A stretch of 64,000 nucleotides of DNA from Clostridiaceae bacterium. GTDB taxonomy: Bacteria; Bacillota; Clostridia; Oscillospirales; Acutalibacteraceae. Position 1 is the stretch's first letter; each line of letters opens with the position of its first letter. Positions 58,539 through 64,000 of the stretch are shown here, in pieces. The stretch spans positions 62,001 through 126,000 of the forward strand of contig CAJGBV010000001.1 of the NCBI GenBank assembly GCA_904501755.1. Reading direction: 5' to 3'. The notes beneath the pieces are model-generated. The model was not told where the DNA came from. It did not search any database and saw nothing but the letters and a program-made list of their open reading frames with translations. The translations under genes were made by a program, and so were the position numbers.

Positions 58539-59594
58539 ATGAATATGAAAATGTCTTTCCGTTGGTACGGTGAAAGCGACCCCATATCCCTTAAATATAT
58601 TTCCCAAATTCCCGGTATGCGTTCTATCGTTTCGGCTGTATACGATGTTGCACCCGGACAGGTATGGCCCGAGGAAAGCCTTGCTAAGCTTAAAAGTCAG
58701 TGTGAGGATAACGGGCTTATTTTTGATGTTGTTGAATCTATTCCCGTTCATGAGGATATTAAACTTGGCAGAGAAAACGCCGATGCTCTTATAGATGTAT
58801 ACTGTGAAAATATCCGCCGTTGTGCAAAATACGGTGTTAAGTGTATAACTTATAATTTTATGCCTGTTTTCGACTGGACAAGAACTCAGCTTGATAAAGA
58901 GGCAAAGGATGGCTCCACCAGTCTTGTTATGTATATGGACCAGCTTAAAGGTCTTAATCCTTTAACCGACGATATTGATCTACCCGGTTGGGATGCAAGC
59001 TACACAAAAGATGAAATCCGCGACCTTATTACTGCTTACGGACAGCTTGGTGAAGACGGACTTTGGAAAAATCTCGAGAAATTCTTAAAGAAAACCATTC
59101 CCATAGCAGAAGAATGTGGTGTGAGAATGGCTATTCATCCCGACGACCCGCCTTATTCCATTTTCGGTATACCGAGAATTATTACCTGTGAAGAAAACCT
59201 TGACAGAATGTTAGCAATTGTAGACAGTCCCGCAAACTCTCTGTGTCTTTGCACAGGCAGTCTTGGCTGTGCCTCCTTTAATAACATCCCTGCTCTTGTA
59301 GAAAAATATGTAAAAAAAGACAGAATCGGCTTTATGCATATAAGAAACGTTCTTCTTATGGAGGACGGCTCCTTTGAAGAAACTGCCCATCTTTCCTCCT
59401 GCGGTTCCCTTGACATTGCAAACATTGTCAAGATACTCGCCCAAAACGGCTTTGAGGGATATGTTCGTCCTGACCACGGCAGAATGATTTGGGGAGAAAG
59501 CGGCAAACCCGGATACGGCCTTTTTGATAGAGCCTTGGGTGCAGCCTACATCAACGGTCTTTTTGAAGCATATGAAAAGGAAGGTAAAAAATAA
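58539..59594 (+). CDS. uxuA: Mannonate dehydratase
   Basis: TIM-barrel dehydratase of 351 residues converting D-mannonate to 2-keto-3-deoxygluconate in hexuronate catabolism. The start is MNMKMSFRWYGESDPISLKY, and RMAIHPDDPPYSIFGIPRI, CTGSLG, MHIRNV, and VRPDHGRMIWGE carry metal and substrate residues. GAGAGGTG precedes the ATG. Its stop overlaps the start of the SDR reductase, which fits the preceding pathway step. Confidence 0.96.
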   Translation: MNMKMSFRWYGESDPISLKYISQIPGMRSIVSAVYDVAPGQVWPEESLAKLKSQCEDNGLIFDVVESIPVHEDIKLGRENADALIDVYCENIRRCAKYGVKCITYNFMPVFDWTRTQLDKEAKDGSTSLVMYMDQLKGLNPLTDDIDLPGWDASYTKDEIRDLITAYGQLGEDGLWKNLEKFLKKTIPIAEECGVRMAIHPDDPPYSIFGIPRIITCEENLDRMLAIVDSPANSLCLCTGSLGCASFNNIPALVEKYVKKDRIGFMHIRNVLLMEDGSFEETAHLSSCGSLDIANIVKILAQNGFEGYVRPDHGRMIWGESGKPGYGLFDRALGAAYINGLFEAYEKEGKK

Positions 59595-60445
59595 TGATTA
59601 AAAATGTTATTGATACCGATTTATCGGGTAAGGTTTGTGTTGTAACAGGTGCAGGCGGTGTGCTTTGCAGTCACTTTGCCAAGGTTTTAGCCAGAGCAGG
59701 TGCCAAGGTTGCACTTCTCGACCTTAACGAAGAAGCCGCAAAAAGCTTTGCGGACGAAATCACTGCCGAGGGCGGAATCGCTAAAGCTTACGGCTGTAAT
59801 GTTCTCGATAAAAGCATTTGCTCTCAGGTTGCCGAACAGGTAAAGGATGAGCTTGGCCCTTGTGATATTCTTGTAAACGGTGCGGGTGGTAATAACCCAA
59901 GAGCAACTACCGATAAGGAATACTATGAAGCAGGAGACATTGACGCTGACACAAAAAGCTTTTTCGACCTTGACAGCGAGGGCGTGGGTTTTGTCTTCAA
60001 CCTTAATTTCTTAGGCACACTTATCCCAACCCAGTGCTTTGCTTCTCAGATGCTTGGAAGAAAGGGCTGCAGTATTCTTAACATTTCCTCTATGAATGCT
60101 TATACTCCTCTCACTAAAATTCCTGCTTATTCAGGTGCCAAAGCAGCTATATCCAACTTCACTCAGTGGTTGGCTGTTCATTTTTCAAGAGAGGGCATCA
60201 GAGTAAATGCTATTGCTCCCGGATTTTTCTCCACCAAGCAAAATGCAAAGCTTCTCTTTAACGACGACGGCACTCCCACAGCCAGAACAGGCAAAATACT
60301 TGCCGCAACTCCTATGGGACGTTTCGGTGAAACAGCCGAGCTTGAGGGCGGACTATTGTTCCTCTTAAACGAAAAAGCCGCTGGCTTTATTACAGGTGTA
60401 GTTCTTCCCATAGACGGTGGTTTCTCCGCCTATAGCGGTGTATAA
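59594..60445 (+). CDS. SDR family oxidoreductase (probable D-mannonate oxidoreductase)
   Basis: Short-chain dehydrogenase of 283 residues. Nucleotide site VCVVTGAGGVLCSHFAKVLA, ILVNGAGGNNPRAT, catalytic Ser in LNISSMNAYTPLTKIPAYSGAKAA (in part: AYSGAKAAISNF holds YxxxK), and RVNAIAPGFFSTKQN. The FxNKQN-like ending and linkage to uxuA support fructuronate/mannonate interconversion; kinase kdgK and aldolase are not in the window. ATG overlaps the uxuA TAA. Confidence 0.9.
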   Translation: MIKNVIDTDLSGKVCVVTGAGGVLCSHFAKVLARAGAKVALLDLNEEAAKSFADEITAEGGIAKAYGCNVLDKSICSQVAEQVKDELGPCDILVNGAGGNNPRATTDKEYYEAGDIDADTKSFFDLDSEGVGFVFNLNFLGTLIPTQCFASQMLGRKGCSILNISSMNAYTPLTKIPAYSGAKAAISNFTQWLAVHFSREGIRVNAIAPGFFSTKQNAKLLFNDDGTPTARTGKILAATPMGRFGETAELEGGLLFLLNEKAAGFITGVVLPIDGGFSAYSGV

Positions 60446-60462
60446 TTACTCATAGAAATATC

Positions 60463-60495
60463 AAAAGCTTCCGAACGTGGTGTTCGGAAGCTTTT
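60463..60495. terminator. Bidirectional terminator after the SDR gene
   Basis: Perfect 14-bp stem aaaagcttccgaac / gttcggaagctttt with T-run, between convergent genes. Confidence 0.93.
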
Positions 60496-60504
60496 TTGTT
60501 TTAT

Positions 60505-61599
60505 TCAAAATTCAATATATTCTCCTACCGACTTTATAAGTTCTTCTTTTGTAGCACAGTCCACAACACTTCTCATACCGGCAACTCTATATGAAACGGT
60601 TTTTTCCGACATATAAAGTTCTTCGGAAATTTTTGAATAGGTTTTCCCTTTCATAATACCTCTGAGAATTTCAAGGTCATTTTCATCACAGGAATCAAGA
60701 AGCCTTTCTATTCTCAGTATTTTCTGAGCAATTTCATCACTGTACATAGGGTCGGAAAATTCGTTCTTAACAGTATGTTCCTCTTTATAATCCACCTGAG
60801 TTAAATTGGTACTCTGCCGTATATTAAGCTTAGGAGTAACATAAACACTGGTTCTTATGCCCTCTCCTCTTCTGTAAAGATAGGAATAAGCGTGAAGTGC
60901 CTCTTTACCAAGCTTTGTATGGTCTACAGAAACCGTAGTAAGTGAGGGGGAGCCCATCTGCGAAAGCAGAGAATCACCAAAGGAAGCAATATAAATATCC
61001 TCCGGCACCCGTATTCCTTTACCCTTAAGAAAATTCATAAGACAGTATGCGGCAACATCATTTGCACATATCACCGAATCATAATTATTATTTTTATAAA
61101 AATTTTCACAGCACTCCTCAAGAGAGCCATTGTTATAATATATGTTGTTTGCATTATCCTCAAAGGAAAGAAAATATTCCTTTTTAATCTGGTCGGTAGC
61201 AGATGCAGGGTTAATTGCAAAAAGTGCAGTTTTACCCCTTTTACAACCTTCAAAATATTTCATAAGCTGTGCCATACCCGCCCTATAGTCAACCAGAATG
61301 TTGGAATAGTTATCTGCCGTAAAGCTGCTTTGATGGTTAACAAAAAGAAGTGATACCCCGTTTTTTGAAAAATGCTCATAAAAACGAACATCAGTTATTA
61401 TATGGGTTGTAAGAATTATCAAAACCCTCCGTTGCTCATCTCCATATATCTTATCCAAGTCACAGGCGAGAATGTCTTCATTTTCCAGTATGTAAACACC
61501 ATAATGCCTCTTACCTGCCTCATTCGTCAGTCCCTTTAAGGTCTGCGAACACCAAACAGAGCCGTTATATTCAGGGTCGATATAAACATATATTTTCAT
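60505..61599 (-). CDS. Regulator with N-terminal sugar-binding-like domain and C-terminal LuxR-type HTH
   Basis: Protein of 364 residues. The N-terminal two-thirds resembles the periplasmic-binding/LacI type 1 fold (KIYVYIDPEYNGSVWCSQTL start, then VLIILTTHIITDV, YDSVICANDVAAYCLM, IYIASFGDSLLSQMG, LTTVSVDHTKLGKEA) but no HTH precedes it. The HTH is at the C terminus (about 300-355: ILRGIMKGKTYSKISEELYM, SEKTVSYRVAGMRS), like LuxR/GerE domains. GAGGTGA precedes the ATG at 61599. It is divergent from the DUF5107 gene, which it probably controls. Confidence 0.85.
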   Translation of the reverse strand: MKIYVYIDPEYNGSVWCSQTLKGLTNEAGKRHYGVYILENEDILACDLDKIYGDEQRRVLIILTTHIITDVRFYEHFSKNGVSLLFVNHQSSFTADNYSNILVDYRAGMAQLMKYFEGCKRGKTALFAINPASATDQIKKEYFLSFEDNANNIYYNNGSLEECCENFYKNNNYDSVICANDVAAYCLMNFLKGKGIRVPEDIYIASFGDSLLSQMGSPSLTTVSVDHTKLGKEALHAYSYLYRRGEGIRTSVYVTPKLNIRQSTNLTQVDYKEEHTVKNEFSDPMYSDEIAQKILRIERLLDSCDENDLEILRGIMKGKTYSKISEELYMSEKTVSYRVAGMRSVVDCATKEELIKSVGEYIEF

Positions 61600-61669
61600 T
61601 TTCTCACCTCTTACTAACAATATCACACTTCACCCAAAAAGAAAAGTAAAATTTACAAAATTTCTTGTG

Positions 61670-61698
61670 TTGTGGAAAAATTTAATTGGCTGTAAAAT
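61670..61698 (+). promoter_or_regulatory. Promoter of the DUF5107 gene
   Basis: TTGTGG (61670-61675), 17-base spacer, TAAAAT (61693-61698) with a TG extension, 33 bases before the ATG. Confidence 0.5.
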
Positions 61699-61730
61699 AT
61701 AGTCAAAGTCTTATTAAAGGAGTTTTTGAA

Positions 61731-64000
61731 ATGAATTCTCAAAAGGTTATTTGCAAAGAGGAACTTATAGTTATAGATACCTATGACGAAGCACCCTGCG
61801 AAGAGCTTCCTATGTTTGCTGAAAGCCGTGTGCATCAGCGTTCAAGCGGTAATCCCTATCCTAACAAGGTGGTTATCAAAACAAGAAGCAAAAAAAAATA
61901 TGCAAAGAAATACAAATCCATAAAAATTGAAAATAAGTATATTGAGCTTGTTATTCTCCCCGAAATCGGTGGAAGAATTTACAGCGCAAAGGACAAAATC
62001 ACAGGCTATGATTTTTTCTATAAACAGCACGTTATAAAACCTGCTCTTATAGGAGCGCTGGGTTCCTGGATAAGCGGCGGTGTTGAGTTTAACTGGCCTT
62101 TCCATCACCGTCCCTCCACCTTTATGCCTGTTGATTATCATATTGAAAGAACCGCTACAGGCGGTGTTATAGTGTGGCTTAGTGAGCACGACCCCATTGA
62201 CCGCATGAAAGGTATGGTAGGTATTTGTGTTGAGCCTGATAAGTCTTACTTCGAAACAAGAATGGTTGTTGCAAACCGCACCCCACTCAGAAAAAGCTTT
62301 TTATGGTGGGAAAACACTGCTGTTCCTGTTAATAAGGATTATGAAATCTTCTTCCCCGATGATGTTGACTATGTAAACTTCCACTACAGAAGAAGTGCTA
62401 CCAGCTACCCTGTAGCAAACGGAAGCTTTAATGGTTTCGTTTTTGAAAAGGGCGGCGTGGACATCAGTAAGCATAAAAATACTAAACCTGCCACCTCATA
62501 TTTCTCAGCCGCTTCCAAGCACGACTATTTCGGCGGCTTTGATAACGGCATCGGCTGTGGTGTAGTACATATCGGCGACCATCATACTGCCGTTGGTAAA
62601 AAAATGTTTACCTGGGGCTATAATCAGCTCTCTCAGTCCTGGGAGCGCGCTCTTACGGATACCGATGGTGCTTATGCTGAGCTTATGGCAGGTTCTTATT
62701 CCGATAATCAGCCTGACTTTTCCTGGCTTGAGCCTTATGAGGTTAAACAGTTTTCTCAGTTCTGGTATCCTCTTTCTAATCTTGGTGTACCCTCTTATGC
62801 AAATCTTAAGGGTGCAATTCGCGTAGAGGACGGCACACTTAAAATTCAGTCTACCGCCGACAAGAAAGAATGCCGTATTGTTCTTTCAAAAAACGGTAAG
62901 GCTGTAATAGACACTAAATCAGACCTTATTGCAGGAGAAGTTCTCACATTAAAGGGTGATTTTACAGCTGACACTTATAAGGTTGAAATTGAGGATGTGC
63001 TCTGCTATAGCTTTGCTCCTCACACAAAAAAGGCACTTCCCGAATTATTCCCTGAGGTTGAAATGCCCGATGAATTGAATACTGCACAGGCACTTTATCT
63101 CGCAGGACTTCATTATTTGCAGTTCAGAGACCCCATTGCCGACAGTGATGTATACTTCAAAAAGGCTCTCCTTATCGACCCTGAGCACATTCCATCTCTG
63201 ACAGCTCTGGGTGAAACAGCCTGCAGAAGAAATGAATTTACCCTTGCAATACACTATCTTACAAAGGCTTTTGATGCTCATACAAAATACAACACCGAAA
63301 TAGAAAGCGGAAAGATTCACTATCTGCTCGGTTATGCGAAATCTATGTTAGGCTATGACGAAGATGCTTATAACCACTTTAGAAAAGCCGCTTGGAACAA
63401 CGACAGTGTTTCCTGTGCTATGACAAGAGCTGCTCTTATTGATGCAAAACAGGGCAACTTTGAGAATGCACTTTTCTGTGCTGACACAGCTCTCGATAAG
63501 GGCAACCGTAACCCTCTTGCCGCACCAATCGCCGCCCTCGCTGAGCTTAAGCTTGGAAACAAGGATAATGCACAAAGCAGAATAAACGCCCTTTTAAAGC
63601 GTGACCCGTTAAACCACCTTGCCCGTTTTGTTGCTTATCTGATTGGTGATATCAGCGAGGCAGACTTCTATAACGCGCTTCACTCCTCTATGAGTCAGAC
63701 CCTTATGGACGTTGCCTTTGACCTTACTGCAGGCGGATTTACAAAGGAAGCTATGGATATGCTCTCTAAGGCACCTTACTATACAAAGGATATCGCACCT
63801 TCCCTTGCCTGCATATTAGGAAAGCCTGAGCTTGCAAACTTTGCACACCGTACCTTCCCATTCCGTTTCGAAGAAATGACGGCACTTTCAAAGTATGAAA
63901 ACGAAAACGATTTCCGTTATATGCTCGGTGTACAGCATTTCGCTCAGAAGCGTTATGAAAAGGCTTATGATTTGTGGAAGGACTGCACAGGCTGGCAGGC
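61731..64000 (+). CDS. DUF5107 domain protein with TPR-like repeats, partial
   Basis: Large gene open from the ATG at 61731 (AAAGGAG upstream) to the window edge, at least 756 codons. The N-terminal DUF5107 domain shows LVILPEIGGRIYSAKDK, GSWISGGVEFNWPFHHRPST (in part), VWLSEHDP and FLWWENTAVPVN; a central beta region ends in FSQFWYPLSNLGVPSYAN. From about residue 435, helical tetratricopeptide-like repeats begin (TAQALYLAGLHYLQFRDP, ALLIDPEHIPSLTALGE). This family is found in carbohydrate-use loci of gut bacteria; the catalytic role is unproven. No signal peptide is seen. Confidence 0.88.
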   Translation, partial: MNSQKVICKEELIVIDTYDEAPCEELPMFAESRVHQRSSGNPYPNKVVIKTRSKKKYAKKYKSIKIENKYIELVILPEIGGRIYSAKDKITGYDFFYKQHVIKPALIGALGSWISGGVEFNWPFHHRPSTFMPVDYHIERTATGGVIVWLSEHDPIDRMKGMVGICVEPDKSYFETRMVVANRTPLRKSFLWWENTAVPVNKDYEIFFPDDVDYVNFHYRRSATSYPVANGSFNGFVFEKGGVDISKHKNTKPATSYFSAASKHDYFGGFDNGIGCGVVHIGDHHTAVGKKMFTWGYNQLSQSWERALTDTDGAYAELMAGSYSDNQPDFSWLEPYEVKQFSQFWYPLSNLGVPSYANLKGAIRVEDGTLKIQSTADKKECRIVLSKNGKAVIDTKSDLIAGEVLTLKGDFTADTYKVEIEDVLCYSFAPHTKKALPELFPEVEMPDELNTAQALYLAGLHYLQFRDPIADSDVYFKKALLIDPEHIPSLTALGETACRRNEFTLAIHYLTKAFDAHTKYNTEIESGKIHYLLGYAKSMLGYDEDAYNHFRKAAWNNDSVSCAMTRAALIDAKQGNFENALFCADTALDKGNRNPLAAPIAALAELKLGNKDNAQSRINALLKRDPLNHLARFVAYLIGDISEADFYNALHSSMSQTLMDVAFDLTAGGFTKEAMDMLSKAPYYTKDIAPSLACILGKPELANFAHRTFPFRFEEMTALSKYENENDFRYMLGVQHFAQKRYEKAYDLWKDCTGWQ

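Noticed and set aside
1..64000. CRISPR array, prophage, insertion sequence or integrase
   Set aside because: No direct-repeat/spacer pattern, phage structural gene, transposase or recombinase was seen on either strand.

Overview
The window looks like a chromosomal segment of a low-GC Gram-positive anaerobe of class Clostridia, probably a gut Oscillospirales/Ruminococcaceae-type organism. Evidence: a T-box leader before pheST, Rex, NrdR, IreB, RqcH, YhaM, RicT and a GlpP antiterminator; a CpsB/C/D phosphoregulatory set; glycyl-radical and ferredoxin metabolism with no respiratory genes; strong Shine-Dalgarno sites and sigma-A promoters with 17-bp spacers; and a structured intergenic repeat of a kind I associate with gut Clostridia. 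No prophage, transposase or CRISPR array was seen. Taxonomy is inference.

Layout. 0-7 kb: end of a ZIP metal transporter, ElaA-type acetyltransferase, cyclophilin, nrdR, then gltX-glnS-nif3-AEC transporter. 7.0-7.4 kb: gene-free repeat patch with an orphan promoter and leader. 7.4-11 kb: serS, a lipoprotein, rex, and a DUF421/DUF4363 pair. 11-15 kb: an accessory block of secreted or membrane proteins, two of them broken (an in-frame stop and a frameshift). 15-26.6 kb: T-box-pheST, ireB, yhaM, DUF1858-trmK-rqcH, cpsC-cpsD-cpsB-pgeF. 26.7-29.3 kb: polar amino acid ABC transporter and a YerC-type regulator. 29.3-33.7 kb (minus): fba, a small ferredoxin missed by length cut-offs, and trpS-holB-ricT. 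33.7-38.1 kb (minus): glp operon (GlpP, MgtC-like, GlpA-like, GlpB-like, DUF1667) behind a strong promoter and a leader terminator that looks like a GlpP antitermination target; mscL lies upstream. 38.7-42.4 kb: Gfo/Idh/MocA dehydrogenase plus two sugar isomerases, with a divergent AraC regulator. 42.4-49.1 kb: VanY-like carboxypeptidase, LOG protein, hydrolases, tRNA-Arg(CCT), galE, and a dnaD-dnaI helicase-loading pair. 49.1-54.2 kb: AraC regulator divergent from a glycyl radical enzyme (GRE) operon (activase, GRE with an atypical glycyl loop, short GH32). 54.3-58.4 kb (minus): yceD-rpmF, DUF512 radical SAM, der, plsY. 58.5-64 kb: uxuA and an SDR reductase (hexuronate branch), an unusual regulator with an N-terminal ligand-binding domain and C-terminal HTH, and a divergent DUF5107 gene that runs off the window.

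How it fits together: most of the window is core translation, replication and cell-envelope housekeeping, interspersed with small carbohydrate modules that each carry a local regulator. The most unusual items are the GRE/GH32 operon, the GlpP leader, and a promoter-leader unit that occurs twice (7.3 kb and 14.9 kb), once in front of a secreted lectin-protease gene and once in front of nothing but repeats.
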